From Gammaproteobacteria bacterium (lineage in GTDB: Bacteria; Pseudomonadota; Gammaproteobacteria; Arenicellales; JAANXG01): a stretch of 48,095 nucleotides of DNA. Both the position numbers and the translations under genes were made by a program. Positions 8,048 through 16,934 of this stretch are shown one piece after another (the stretch's first letter is position 1; each line of letters opens with the position of its first letter). The notes under the pieces are model-generated. The model saw nothing but the letters and a program-made list of their open reading frames with translations. It was not told where the DNA came from and did no database searches. Location of the stretch: NCBI GenBank assembly GCA_024639325.1, contig JAHEIO010000025.1:1-48095 (forward strand), read 5' to 3'.

Positions 8048-9295
8048 TTAGATTTTTCCGGCGACGGCGGCATCGACGCACTGCTCGGTGGTTGCCAGAA
8101 CGGGCACGTAGTCATATCCCTGAATGATGTTGACCAGCTTGGCCGAATTGCTAACCAGGGTCTTCCAGCGGTTGGCCCGCGCCGTTTCCTTTGCGTACAT
8201 CTGGTAGAAACAAACGCCTTCCAGCACAATCACCCCGGCTTCATCGAGTGCCACGGTAATGCCCATGCGGTCGCAACCCGCCTTGACCTCGGGTGCGGTG
8301 GCAATGACGAAGTCGGTGTCCCGGTGCACCCGTCTTCCTCTGATCAACGTTGCAATCATGTGCATTTCCAGGAGCGACAGCTGAGGGGCCGCCAGGACCA
8401 CCACATCCACCTTCCCCTTGTGGCGGCCCTGCTCGGAGTAGAAGTTTTTTATGTCCGCCGCGGTGATCCTCCCGCCGGGCAGTGACAGCAGACCGCCGGA
8501 AAGAACCCTACCGATGTCGGTTGCCTCGGGCGTCACACCGTCGATATGGAACAGCGGCACCGAACCATAGCTCGCCAGGGCGGCACCAAAATGTTTGAGC
8601 TGATCCGATGTCGGCGTTGACGTGATCCCGGTGAGCGCGGGTACGTTCCAGTAAGAACCGGTGCGCCGGCCGATGACCGCACCTAAGGCGCCCCAATCGG
8701 CCAGATCGCCGGGGGCGTAATCGACAGTGAACAAGTGCGTTGCCCGGCGATTTTTGCCCAGATGATAGCCATAACGAGGGGCCCTGCCGGTGAACGCCGC
8801 CGCCAGGGCCGCGGGGCCGCCCTCGAAATTGGATCGTGCACCGCAAACGCTGTTGGCGTAGATCACGGAGCCGGTATCCCCGAACGCGAGGTGCGCACCG
8901 AACACCGGGGCCTGAAAGATCTGGTAGTTGATACAGGTATTGGTCATCAGTATACCGAAGCTCTCGAACGCTGAAATCGCGCGCTGCTCGAGAAGCGCCC
9001 ACTCCTCATTCTGCTTGAGCGCGCGGTAGCGGCAAAGATCGATTCCGCGCGGATCGGTGATGGTTGGCACGCACACCGACCGCTCGAGGCGCGGGTAGCC
9101 GGCGAGCTCCTCCAGGTACCGCACCCCGGCCTCGCCGAGGGACTCGGTATCTGCCATCAGGTGGACCTGGCTGATTTCAACGAAATCAGCGGCATCAAAA
9201 AACCGCCCCACCTCGATCTGCTGTTGCAGAGCCTGTTGGCGCGGGTACCCGAAATCACCCGCGATCATGGATTCTTCGTATTTCGTCAGTTTCAT
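8048..9295 (-). CDS. Aconitase X large (catalytic, DUF521) subunit
   Basis: The 415-residue protein aligns with the AcnX catalytic domain from MKLTKYEESMIAGDFG onward: VEISQVHLMADTESLGEAG, TNTCINYQIFQAPVFG, GSVIYANSVCGARSNFEGG, and the C-terminal VKAGCDRMGITVAL. Cysteines in the NTC, SVCGA and AGC segments are the likely cluster ligands. I chose the ATG at 9295, which gives the normal family N-terminus; an upstream ATG at 9334 would add 13 residues. It forms a two-subunit dehydratase with the product of the next gene. The gene is divergent from the aldehyde dehydrogenase gene, so both probably share a control region at 9296-9399. Confidence 0.87.
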   Translation of the reverse strand: MKLTKYEESMIAGDFGYPRQQALQQQIEVGRFFDAADFVEISQVHLMADTESLGEAGVRYLEELAGYPRLERSVCVPTITDPRGIDLCRYRALKQNEEWALLEQRAISAFESFGILMTNTCINYQIFQAPVFGAHLAFGDTGSVIYANSVCGARSNFEGGPAALAAAFTGRAPRYGYHLGKNRRATHLFTVDYAPGDLADWGALGAVIGRRTGSYWNVPALTGITSTPTSDQLKHFGAALASYGSVPLFHIDGVTPEATDIGRVLSGGLLSLPGGRITAADIKNFYSEQGRHKGKVDVVVLAAPQLSLLEMHMIATLIRGRRVHRDTDFVIATAPEVKAGCDRMGITVALDEAGVIVLEGVCFYQMYAKETARANRWKTLVSNSAKLVNIIQGYDYVPVLATTEQCVDAAVAGKI

Positions 9296-9399
9296 CCGGA
9301 TCCAGTTTACCAAAACTGAAAACAACGATTTCACACGACTTGACGCGGTCAGAACAGGGGCTTAGTCTGCCGCGTCCTTACAGACTGCATCAAATCAAT
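9296..9399. promoter_or_regulatory. Divergent intergenic region of the catabolic locus
   Basis: About 100 bp separate the divergent start codons of the AcnX large subunit and the SauS-like gene. Both transcription units must start here or within the first codons. No regulator gene flanks it and I see no clear operator, so the controlling factor is probably encoded elsewhere. Confidence 0.45.
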
Positions 9400-10839
9400 A
9401 TGTCAAATCCGACACACAGTGCCGCCGGTGCCGGGACCCTCGACGACGAATCAACCCTGGTCGATCAGCTGGTATCACGCGGGCGCCGAGCCATGAAGGA
9501 GTTCCCCCGGGCTGAGCAGGGGCGAGTGGACGAGGTCGTGACGGCAATTGCGTGGTCGCTGTATCAACCCGAACGTGCCCGCCGACTGGCGGAGATTGCG
9601 GTTGCCGACACCGGGATCGGGAATGTACACGACAAGATTACCAAGAATCAGCGCAAGACCTTCGGCACTTTGCGCGATCTGATGCGTGTCCGCACGGTGG
9701 GAATCATCGAGAGCGACAGCGAGCGTGGTATCGTCAAGTACGGCAAGCCGGTAGGTGTGGTAGCGGCGATTACGCCCTCGACAAATCCTTCCGCCACACC
9801 CGTAAACAAGACCATGATGGCACTCAAGGGAGGCAACGCAATCATCATTGCGCCTTCTCCAAGCGGCTGGAACAGCACGAATGCTACGGTGGATATGATG
9901 AGGGAAGCTCTGCAAAGAGTGGAAGCGCCCGTGGACCTCGTTCAGATCCTGCCGCAGCCCGTTTCCCGTTCATTGACCCGTCTTCTAATGCAGAAGTGCG
10001 ATCTGGTCGTGGCTACCGGTTCGCAAAACAATGTCCGTGGAGCCTACAGCAGCGGCACTCCCGCTATCGGCGTCGGCGCCGGAAATGTTCCCGTGGTCAT
10101 CGACAGCAGCGCGGACCTGGACGATGCCGCTCAAAAAATTTGCGCCTCCAAGATCTTCGACAATTCCACTTCGTGTTCATCGGAAAACGCCCTGGTCATA
10201 CTCGACGATATCTACGAAGACGCCGTCGACGCGTTGAAGCGTGCCGGGGGATATTTGACCCATACCGACGAACGGGATCGAATAGCACGGCAACTCTGGA
10301 CCGACGGCAAGCTCAACCGCAATCTCATCGCGACCGACGCCGATGTGTTCGCCGGTAAAGTCGGGCTTGGCGACGGCTCGGGGTCCGCCAGGTTCTTCAT
10401 GGTGGAGGAAGAATCATTCGATCCGGAATCGTCCTTTGCCGACGAGAAACTATCCCTGGTGTTAACCGTGTATCGTGCGCGCGATTTCAGACACGCCGTT
10501 GAGCTGGTTGCCCGGATACTCGCTGTTCAGGGCCTCGGTCACTCCTGCGGAATTCACACCGCAAACATGGCGCATGCCCGAAAATTGGCGGAGGATATCG
10601 ACGTGGTGCGGGTGCTGGTCAATCAGGCGCACACTTTCGGCAACGGCGGCAGCTTCGACAACGCGTTAAATTTCACGCTGAGCATGGGCTGCGGCACATG
10701 GGGCGGCAACAGTATTTCAGAAAATCTCAACTATCGTCACTTCATCAACATCACCCATCTCGTCACGACTTTCGCTGAAGACAAGCCGACGGAAGAAGAT
10801 TTGTTCGGGGCGTATATCGCGAAGTACGGGCGCGATTGA
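9400..10839 (+). CDS. SauS-like acylating (CoA-dependent) aldehyde dehydrogenase
   Basis: The 479-residue protein belongs to the acylating aldehyde dehydrogenases. It closely resembles sulfoacetaldehyde dehydrogenase SauS as I remember it: KITKNQRKTFGTLRDL, PVGVVAAITPSTNPSATP, GVGAGNVPVVI, the catalytic-Cys motif STSCSSENALV (Cys259) and the long match NQAHTFGNGGSFDNALNF. SauS interconverts sulfoacetyl-CoA and sulfoacetaldehyde with NADP(H). I start at the ATG at 9400; a further in-frame ATG at 9340 adds 20 unconserved residues. The stop overlaps the start of the CoA ligase gene (TGATG), so the two are translationally coupled, as expected for consecutive steps. The aldehyde substrate could be a different small acid. 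Confidence 0.85.
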   Translation: MSNPTHSAAGAGTLDDESTLVDQLVSRGRRAMKEFPRAEQGRVDEVVTAIAWSLYQPERARRLAEIAVADTGIGNVHDKITKNQRKTFGTLRDLMRVRTVGIIESDSERGIVKYGKPVGVVAAITPSTNPSATPVNKTMMALKGGNAIIIAPSPSGWNSTNATVDMMREALQRVEAPVDLVQILPQPVSRSLTRLLMQKCDLVVATGSQNNVRGAYSSGTPAIGVGAGNVPVVIDSSADLDDAAQKICASKIFDNSTSCSSENALVILDDIYEDAVDALKRAGGYLTHTDERDRIARQLWTDGKLNRNLIATDADVFAGKVGLGDGSGSARFFMVEEESFDPESSFADEKLSLVLTVYRARDFRHAVELVARILAVQGLGHSCGIHTANMAHARKLAEDIDVVRVLVNQAHTFGNGGSFDNALNFTLSMGCGTWGGNSISENLNYRHFINITHLVTTFAEDKPTEEDLFGAYIAKYGRD

Positions 10840-12398
10840 TGGACACCGTCCGGCGGTACATCGACGCATTTGGTGCTGCTCGCGCGGATGACGTCTGGCT
10901 GATCGCACCGGAAACATCCGCCAGCTTCACCTACGCCGACCTCCGTCGAACAGCCCATCAGATCAAGCACCGGCTCGATGAAATGGGCGTCGCCAACGCA
11001 GCCAAGGTAGGCTTTCTTGCGGACAACGGGGGCTGGACCGCGCTGCTGTATCTTGGAGTAATGGCCGCCGGTCGCGTAATCGTACCCCTGAACGCCGTCG
11101 CCGGCGACGTGCAGCTGGCGCACGTGCTGAATCACTCCGATACCGGGATCGTCTTCGTTTCCCCGCACTACCGGGGCAAGCTCACCAAGCTGCTCGAGCA
11201 GATACCACGTGAAATCAACGTCATCGAACTCGACGCCTTGGACGGTCCGGTTTGGCACTCGGAATCACAAGACGGATCATCGCGGGATGCAGACAGGGGC
11301 CCGCAGCCGGAAGCTGACGATCCCGCGCTATTGCTCTACACATCCGGATCAACCGGACTGCCCAAAGGTGCGGTACTGAGCCACCGGGCCATCGTCAGCG
11401 GCGGACGTAACGTAGTCGAAGGACACCAGCTCAGCAGTGCTGATCGCGCACTGTGCGTGCTGCCGATCTATCACATCAACGGCGCGATGGTCACGGTCGC
11501 GGCACCGCTGATCAGCGGCGGCAGCGTGGTGATGCCGACCCGCTTCAGCGCCAGCACATTCTGGCCGCTGATCGCGGAGTACCGCTGCACCTGGGCTAGC
11601 ATCGTCCCGACCATCATCAAGTACCTTCTGGATCGCGCTGAGCAGGAGCCGTTCGATTTTGGCCGCGATGAGAGATTGCGCTGTTTTCGATTCGGGCGTT
11701 CCGCATCGGCACCGTTACCGGTTGCCGTGCTGGCTCAGTGGGAGAAGGTGTTCGGCGTGCCCATGATCGAGACCCTGGGCCTGACGGAAACCGCGGGAAC
11801 CGTGGCGACCAATCCTATGCCGCCCGGCAAGTGCAAACCCGGCTCCGTCGGTCTGGCGTTCGGCAATCAGATCAAGATCATCGATGAAAATGGGTGCGAA
11901 TGTCCGACCGGCGCTGCCGGGGAAATTGCCATTCGCGGCAACAACCTGCTCGATCACTACTACAAGAACCCTGAGGCCACAGCGGCGGCCTTCGTACAAG
12001 GTTGGTTCAGGACCGGTGATCTGGGCATGCTGGACGATGACGGCTACCTGTTCATCACGGGCCGCCTCAAGGAGCTGATCATCCGCGGCGGGGAAAACAT
12101 CGCACCCCGGGAGATCGACGATGTACTTTACAGGCACGATGCCGTCCTGGAAGCGGCTGCGGTCGGCGTGAATGATGAGAACTACGGTCAGGAAGTGGTG
12201 GCGTGCGTGGTCCGGCGGGAGGGATTCCGGTGCAGTGAACAGGAGCTCAAGACCCTGTGCGAAAATGCGGTCGGAAAATACAAGGCTCCGAAACGCATCT
12301 ATTTCATGAACGACCTCCCCAAGGGCCCGTCCGGAAAGATCCTGAGGTTGAAACTGCCGGAGCTGATCTCGTCGGGCGAATCACGCGAGGCGAAATGA
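10839..12398 (+). CDS. SauT-like AMP-forming acyl-CoA ligase
   Basis: The 519-residue protein has the ANL-superfamily motifs in order. The phosphate loop LLYTSGSTGLPKGAV lies near residue 165. LGLTETAG is in the middle, then FRTGDLGMLDDDGYLFITGR and the hinge KELIIRGGENIAPREID. The catalytic lysine is in GPSGKILR near residue 501. Such enzymes activate a carboxylic acid with ATP and CoA. Coupling to the SauS-like dehydrogenase parallels sauT-sauS of sulfoacetate degradation, where SauT makes sulfoacetyl-CoA. The ATG at 10839 overlaps the upstream stop; a TTG one codon earlier is less likely. The acid it activates is unproven. Confidence 0.85.
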   Translation: MDTVRRYIDAFGAARADDVWLIAPETSASFTYADLRRTAHQIKHRLDEMGVANAAKVGFLADNGGWTALLYLGVMAAGRVIVPLNAVAGDVQLAHVLNHSDTGIVFVSPHYRGKLTKLLEQIPREINVIELDALDGPVWHSESQDGSSRDADRGPQPEADDPALLLYTSGSTGLPKGAVLSHRAIVSGGRNVVEGHQLSSADRALCVLPIYHINGAMVTVAAPLISGGSVVMPTRFSASTFWPLIAEYRCTWASIVPTIIKYLLDRAEQEPFDFGRDERLRCFRFGRSASAPLPVAVLAQWEKVFGVPMIETLGLTETAGTVATNPMPPGKCKPGSVGLAFGNQIKIIDENGCECPTGAAGEIAIRGNNLLDHYYKNPEATAAAFVQGWFRTGDLGMLDDDGYLFITGRLKELIIRGGENIAPREIDDVLYRHDAVLEAAAVGVNDENYGQEVVACVVRREGFRCSEQELKTLCENAVGKYKAPKRIYFMNDLPKGPSGKILRLKLPELISSGESREAK

Positions 12399-12535
12399 AC
12401 GGTATTCAAGGTATGAATACTTACGAATCGGTATGCACTGATACCACCCCCTTAAATTTGGGTTCAGAATCGGACTTTTTCTAGATTTACGCAAAGGTTA
12501 TGCTGCAAACACTACACACAACAAGGAACTAAAAA

Positions 12536-13234
12536 ATGCGTATCGTCTATATTCTTCTTTGCTGCTTCGTGGTCGCCGGGTCCGCGGCCGCCGCCGAGAC
12601 GCAACCCGCCTATGATCGGGTTACATTGTCCGTTACCGAGGAGGAGCGGGTCGGCAACGACACGCTTGTTGCCGCTCTCTACAGCGAGCGGGAAGGCGAG
12701 CGGGCACCGGATATTGCATCTGAGGTCAACGAGAATATTTCCTGGGCCATCGACGAAGCCCGGAAAGTGGATGGAGTAACCGCGCAGACTACTGGATATA
12801 ACTCACAACCCGTTTATCGAGACCGGACGGTGATCGGCTGGCGGGTGAGGCAATCTATCCGGCTCGAAAGCCAGGATGCGGCCGGTTTGAGCGAACTCAT
12901 AGGCAAGCTGCAGAAACGTCTGGCCATGAGTTCCATCAGCTACGAAATTTCTCCGCAACGTCGGGCACAGGCGGAGCATGGACTGATCGCGCTGGCGCTG
13001 GCCTCGTTCGACAAACGCGCTCGACTGATTACCGACGAACTGGGGCGCCCCGGCTACCGGATCGTGAATCTCAATGTGGCGACCTCCGGCACGTTAGTGC
13101 GTCCCATACCGGTTCAGCGCATGGCCATGGCCATGGAAGCCGACGGGGCGGGTATCGCGCCTCCGGCGCTGGAAAGCGGCGTACAGAGTGTACGGGTCGA
13201 GGTCAATGGGACGATCGAACTGAAGCTGAATTGA
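12536..13234 (+). CDS. Secreted SIMPL-domain (DUF541) protein
   Basis: The 232-residue protein has a signal peptide (MRIVYILLCCFVVAGSAAAA) followed by a SIMPL/DUF541 domain. Seen are VTLSVTEEERV, a central TTGYNSQPVYRDRTVIGWRVRQSI and a C-terminal VRVEVNGTIELKLN. Proteins of this family lie in the periplasm or outer membrane and have no general biochemical role; some bind kinases or aid oxidative-stress tolerance. The gene stands alone, convergent with the yhcB-like gene. Confidence 0.83.
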   Translation: MRIVYILLCCFVVAGSAAAAETQPAYDRVTLSVTEEERVGNDTLVAALYSEREGERAPDIASEVNENISWAIDEARKVDGVTAQTTGYNSQPVYRDRTVIGWRVRQSIRLESQDAAGLSELIGKLQKRLAMSSISYEISPQRRAQAEHGLIALALASFDKRARLITDELGRPGYRIVNLNVATSGTLVRPIPVQRMAMAMEADGAGIAPPALESGVQSVRVEVNGTIELKLN

Positions 13235-13381
13235 GATCGAAAATCACGTGATGGTCCCGGCAGGGCGCCGCGCACCAAAATGATGGTTCGGTGTGTCGCA
13301 ACGAAGCTGTTGGGGGGCGCGCCATGCGCCGATTTCGACCAATTCTGGTCAGCCCTGGGGGCAATATACGGCTTAATGTTT

Positions 13382-13942
13382 CTATTTCTGAGCAGGCTCG
13401 GCCCGGTCACCTATTTTATCTGCGATGTCCGCGGCTTCCCTGATGGTTTCGGAAATATATTCCCTGGAAGTTTCTTCGATAGGCTCCGCCCCTTCTTTAG
13501 AGGCGCCGCGTGCGTCTGCTGACGACCCGATGTTTTCCGTCGACCCCACAGGGACGGCCGCATCCCGGGTCGCGTCATGTTCCGCGGTTTCCGGGGCCTT
13601 AGTTACATCGGGCAGGGTGATTAACACCCTGCCCTTTTGCTGTTCCAATAGTCTCATGTCGCCCGCGGAATCGCCCAGCCTATGGGCGCCCTCGGAAAGA
13701 TGTTTGTAGACCTTGACGTAGTCCTGGGTCAGGTCGTTGACTAGTTCTGACGTCGTATTGAAGTGGTCGGCCACGCTGGATTTGTAGGCCTCGAACTTCT
13801 GCTCTGCTTTCTCGAGTTCAGCCTTAAGCTTCCTGGCGTCTTTGCCGCCCCGGGATATGACGCCGAACAATACCGCGCCCAACGCGCAACCGGCGGCGAA
13901 TGCCGCAATGACGGCGGGCCAAAATGAGTTGGAGAATTCCAC
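13382..13942 (-). CDS. YhcB-family (DUF1043) inner-membrane protein
   Basis: The GTG at 13942, preceded by GGGAGA, gives a 186-residue protein that begins with a single membrane helix (WPAVIAAFAAGCALGAVLF). A coiled coil follows (LKAELEKAEQKFEAYKSSVADHF), then the DUF1043-type stretch SELVNDLTQDYVKVYKHLSEGA. The tail is long, acidic and probably disordered (residues about 110-186). YhcB/LapD-like proteins link cell-envelope growth, division and lipopolysaccharide control. The open frame extends 56 codons further upstream, but that part is not conserved-looking. Confidence 0.85.
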   Translation of the reverse strand: MEFSNSFWPAVIAAFAAGCALGAVLFGVISRGGKDARKLKAELEKAEQKFEAYKSSVADHFNTTSELVNDLTQDYVKVYKHLSEGAHRLGDSAGDMRLLEQQKGRVLITLPDVTKAPETAEHDATRDAAVPVGSTENIGSSADARGASKEGAEPIEETSREYISETIREAADIADKIGDRAEPAQK

Positions 13943-14131
13943 AAGATCTCCCGGGCTTTTGTATGAATAAAAACGGCGCGTCGAATTATACGTCACCCGG
14001 GGTTGTATTGACACGCCAAACGAGGCCCGTGGCGACCAAATGCTCGGCCATTGGACTCGCGAACGGGTTGCCGGGGTTTCGGAAAACCGATTGTCCGTTA
14101 TCATTACCATCAGACAACAGGGCAGATTTTC

Positions 14132-14287
14132 ATGTTACCGAGATCAATCGCCCACGGCGGCGTGTGGGATATGGACAACGTGCAGGGATGGATGGACGAC
14201 CATGGTGGAGTCCAGCGCGCGGTCAATGCGGGCGCACTGCCTGACTCGGAAAACCTCTGCTATTTTGCCAACCTCGGTAGTCGCTGA
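14132..14287 (+). CDS. Small protein of unknown function, possibly coupled to the YcaQ-like gene
   Basis: The 51-residue frame MLPRSIAHGGVWDMDNVQGW through FANLGSR ends exactly one base before the TTG start of the next gene. I do not recognise a family. The reading frame is tight against the downstream gene, which suggests translational coupling. It could instead be a chance frame with the downstream gene starting later. Confidence 0.4.
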   Translation: MLPRSIAHGGVWDMDNVQGWMDDHGGVQRAVNAGALPDSENLCYFANLGSR

Positions 14288-15490
14288 TTGAAAAATCCCG
14301 CGGATATTTCCATCGGCGAAGCCCGAAAACTGGCGCTGCTCAGCCAGCAGCTGCCGTCGTCGACATTCCGGCGTGGGCAGCGGGGCACACGGGATGCTAT
14401 TGCACGCCTCGGATACGTACAGATCGACACCATTTCCGTGGTAGAGCGTTCACACCACCTCACCTTGTGGAATCGCGTACCGCACTATCGCCGGCACTAT
14501 CTCGACAGGCTGGTTCTTGACCGTTCGATACTGGAGTATTGGGCGCACGCCGCGGCCTACCTGCCGATGTCGGATTACCGGTTTACGCTGCCCCGCATGC
14601 GCGCCATCTCGAATGGTCAGCGCCACTGGTACGAAAAAAACCCAAAGCTTATGAAAGAGATCCTCGCACAGGTGCGTTCGAACGGGCCGACCCGGGCGAA
14701 GGATATCGAGTCGCACCGCAGCGCAGACGACGGGATGTGGGAATGGGGACCGGTGAAACAGTCGCTCGAGATGTTGTTCATGGAGGGCAGACTCCTGGTG
14801 ACCCGGCGACACGGTTTTCAGAAAGTATTCGATTTGGCGGAGCGTGTGGTGCCGCCGGGAATAGACACCTCGGAACCCACGAAAAGTGAATATGCCCACT
14901 GGCTCATCGAACGCCATCTGGAGGCACACGGACTCGGGCGGCTGGTGGAGTTCAGCTACCTGAGGCGCGGAATGGGCGCCGCGGTAAAGACCGCGCTTCT
15001 GCAAAAAGTCGAGCAAGGAGATGTGATACCGCTGCGAATGAAGCGGTCCGGGGCGATCTACTATGCGGACAGAAAGTTCGAGCACGTGCTCTCGCAACGC
15101 CTTTCACGAAACCGCGTGAAGTTCCTTTCGCCCTTCGACAACCTGGTTATCCAGCGTAAACGCGTGGAACAGTTGTTCGATTTCGACTTTCAGCTGGAAT
15201 GCTACGTTCCGGCGGAAAAAAGACGATGGGGTTACTTCTGCCTGCCCGTACTGTGGCGCGGCAGGCTCGTCGCCAGGATGGACGCCAAAGCGGATCGCAG
15301 GCACGGGGTGTTCAGGATACATTCCTTCACGATGGAAGCGGGGATCAACGATCTCGATGAATTTGCACGGCAGGTTGCCCGAGAACTCGAGAGACTGACG
15401 GAGTTCCACGGCTGCGAGCGGATCACGATTGGATCGGTATCGCCCGGCTCGTTGAAAAGCCTGCTTCGCAAAGCGACAGCCTGGCAATAA
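14288..15490 (+). CDS. YcaQ/AlkX-family DNA glycosylase-like winged-helix protein
   Basis: The 400-residue protein fits the YcaQ (HTH_42) family of interstrand-crosslink glycosylases: ARLGYVQIDTISVVERSHH near the N-terminus, then WEWGPVKQSLEMLFMEGRL, LSPFDNLVIQRKRVEQLFDF and WRGRLVARMDAKADRR. The QID tripeptide (about residues 45-47) corresponds to the Q-x-D catalytic motif described for E. coli YcaQ. It would unhook alkylated bases from DNA. The start is uncertain: the TTG at 14288 follows directly on an upstream stop and has no strong ribosome-binding site. Confidence 0.82.
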   Translation: MKNPADISIGEARKLALLSQQLPSSTFRRGQRGTRDAIARLGYVQIDTISVVERSHHLTLWNRVPHYRRHYLDRLVLDRSILEYWAHAAAYLPMSDYRFTLPRMRAISNGQRHWYEKNPKLMKEILAQVRSNGPTRAKDIESHRSADDGMWEWGPVKQSLEMLFMEGRLLVTRRHGFQKVFDLAERVVPPGIDTSEPTKSEYAHWLIERHLEAHGLGRLVEFSYLRRGMGAAVKTALLQKVEQGDVIPLRMKRSGAIYYADRKFEHVLSQRLSRNRVKFLSPFDNLVIQRKRVEQLFDFDFQLECYVPAEKRRWGYFCLPVLWRGRLVARMDAKADRRHGVFRIHSFTMEAGINDLDEFARQVARELERLTEFHGCERITIGSVSPGSLKSLLRKATAWQ

Positions 15491-15502
15491 TTTGACTCGA
15501 CC

Positions 15503-16432
15503 ATGATTTTACGAACCGCCAGGACCTATGCCCGCAGGATGATGCTGTCGACCGGGATCGGCTTTTCTCAGCATGCGTGCAAGGCGTGGATCCTGTCCGG
15601 CGCTGACCCGGAGCGGGTCGTCGAAGGACTGAAAAAAAGTCGGAATCGACGAACTTTCGAACGACGCATGCGGCTGGCCGGCCTCATCCTAGCCCACGTT
15701 GGCGATGAGGAAGGTGCGCGTCGTATTTTCACAGAACTGCTCGAGCACAATCCTGCTCAGCCGCTATGGTTGAAGTATTCGGCAGGCGTACCAGCGCACG
15801 ACGTGATCGTGCTCGATCGGTACGGCATAGCTTACTGCCCCATGCCAAAGAACGCGTCCTCGAGTATCAAGGCCCGTATGAACTATCTGATGCGCGGCAC
15901 GAACGACGTCTATGCGCACCGCTTTTTTACGAATGTGTATGAAACCTCCCAGACCACCGATCTTCCCGACCTGGCCGATTACTTCAGTTTTACCGTGATA
16001 AGGGACCCTGTCGAGAGGCTGCTCTCCTACTATCAGAAAAATATCATCGAGGAAGATTCCCTCGCCCGTGAACTCGAAAACAGCCGGGCTCGCGAGGTAA
16101 TGTCAACACACCCATCGATCGACGAATTCGTAGGGCAACTCGAGTCGTATATTTTCTATTTCGATGACGCTCATCACCATACCTTGCCGCAGTCGGCATA
16201 CATCGGCACCGCGCTGCCGCATCTATCGCGCGTTTACCGGATTTCCGAAACCGATTCGATATTCTCGGAGCTGAGCAGCCGCACCCGGACCGACCTCACG
16301 CCGACCTATCTATTGAAATCCAATGTCAATGTAGAAAAACTTTTACCCGAACTCAGCAAGACGGCGCGTGACAAACTTAGGGCGTTCTACCGCGCGGACT
16401 ATGAGCTGCTGGGCCGGTGGTTGGATCCGTAG
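15503..16432 (+). CDS. Sulfotransferase family 2 protein
   Basis: The 309-residue protein carries the PAPS-binding signatures of carbohydrate-type sulfotransferases. The 5'-phosphosulfate loop CPMPKNASSSI lies near residues 112-122, and the 3'-phosphate motif VIRDPVERLLSYY near 164-176. Residues 45-95 resemble a TPR-like helix pair (LILAHVGDEEGARRIFTELL). It would transfer sulfate from PAPS to a cell-surface glycan or secreted molecule. There is no signal peptide and no glycan biosynthesis cluster beside it, so the acceptor is unknown. The start follows 12 bp after the YcaQ-like stop. Confidence 0.86.
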   Translation: MILRTARTYARRMMLSTGIGFSQHACKAWILSGADPERVVEGLKKSRNRRTFERRMRLAGLILAHVGDEEGARRIFTELLEHNPAQPLWLKYSAGVPAHDVIVLDRYGIAYCPMPKNASSSIKARMNYLMRGTNDVYAHRFFTNVYETSQTTDLPDLADYFSFTVIRDPVERLLSYYQKNIIEEDSLARELENSRAREVMSTHPSIDEFVGQLESYIFYFDDAHHHTLPQSAYIGTALPHLSRVYRISETDSIFSELSSRTRTDLTPTYLLKSNVNVEKLLPELSKTARDKLRAFYRADYELLGRWLDP

Positions 16433-16569
16433 ATCGCCTGCAGCCGGCAGCTCGAATACCTCGGGCACATCTTTCCGCAGTTGTTTTGCGATGTGAAATC
16501 CATCGACCAGCACGGACATGAAGTTTGGTCTATAATTAAGATGAAAGCTGAATGATGCGGGGGTGTCAT

Positions 16570-16755
16570 GTGAACAACGCTGATAATCAAGACCGAGAGG
16601 CTTGGTATATCTGTTGCGATTGCCAAACAATCCTGGGATTTCTCGGAACCAAAAATCCACCGCTGACGTGTGCCTCATGCGGATCAGCGCATATTATTTT
16701 CGTCGTTCCGCCCGACATCAAATGGTCAAAAGCGGACACCCTTGAAAGGGTCTAG
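16570..16755 (+). CDS. Small zinc-ribbon-like protein
   Basis: This short protein (61 residues from the GTG at 16570; an ATG at 16552 would add six) has two Cys pairs, CCDC and CASC, spaced 20 residues apart, as in a zinc ribbon or rubredoxin-like knuckle. A GGGGGTG sequence precedes the GTG and a TATAAT box lies at 16532-16537. No named family is recognised. It could bind zinc or act as a small nucleic-acid-associated protein. Confidence 0.6.
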   Translation: MNNADNQDREAWYICCDCQTILGFLGTKNPPLTCASCGSAHIIFVVPPDIKWSKADTLERV

Positions 16756-16934
16756 ACTACTCGCGACGCTTCTCGACCCACGATACCGCTTTGATTTGAT
16801 CGGTCGTCCTCCGCACACCGTGGAGCCCATTTGAACAAAACCCAACTGTGAACAACGATGAAATAGCACAGAAATTCCCCAGTGGTGTGATGCAGTTCAC
16901 AGTTTTTTTAGCTAGACCTGCCTATACTGTAATC

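Noticed and set aside
13272-13287. GCACCAAAATGATGGT resembles the NtrC-binding site of glnA promoters
   Set aside because: It lies between two convergent genes, with no promoter target, no second site and mismatches in the second half; probably chance.
13358-13376. GGGGCAATATACGGCTTAA near the yhcB stop resembles a MITE end
   Set aside because: Too many mismatches and no clear partner; it may be a decayed copy but cannot be supported.
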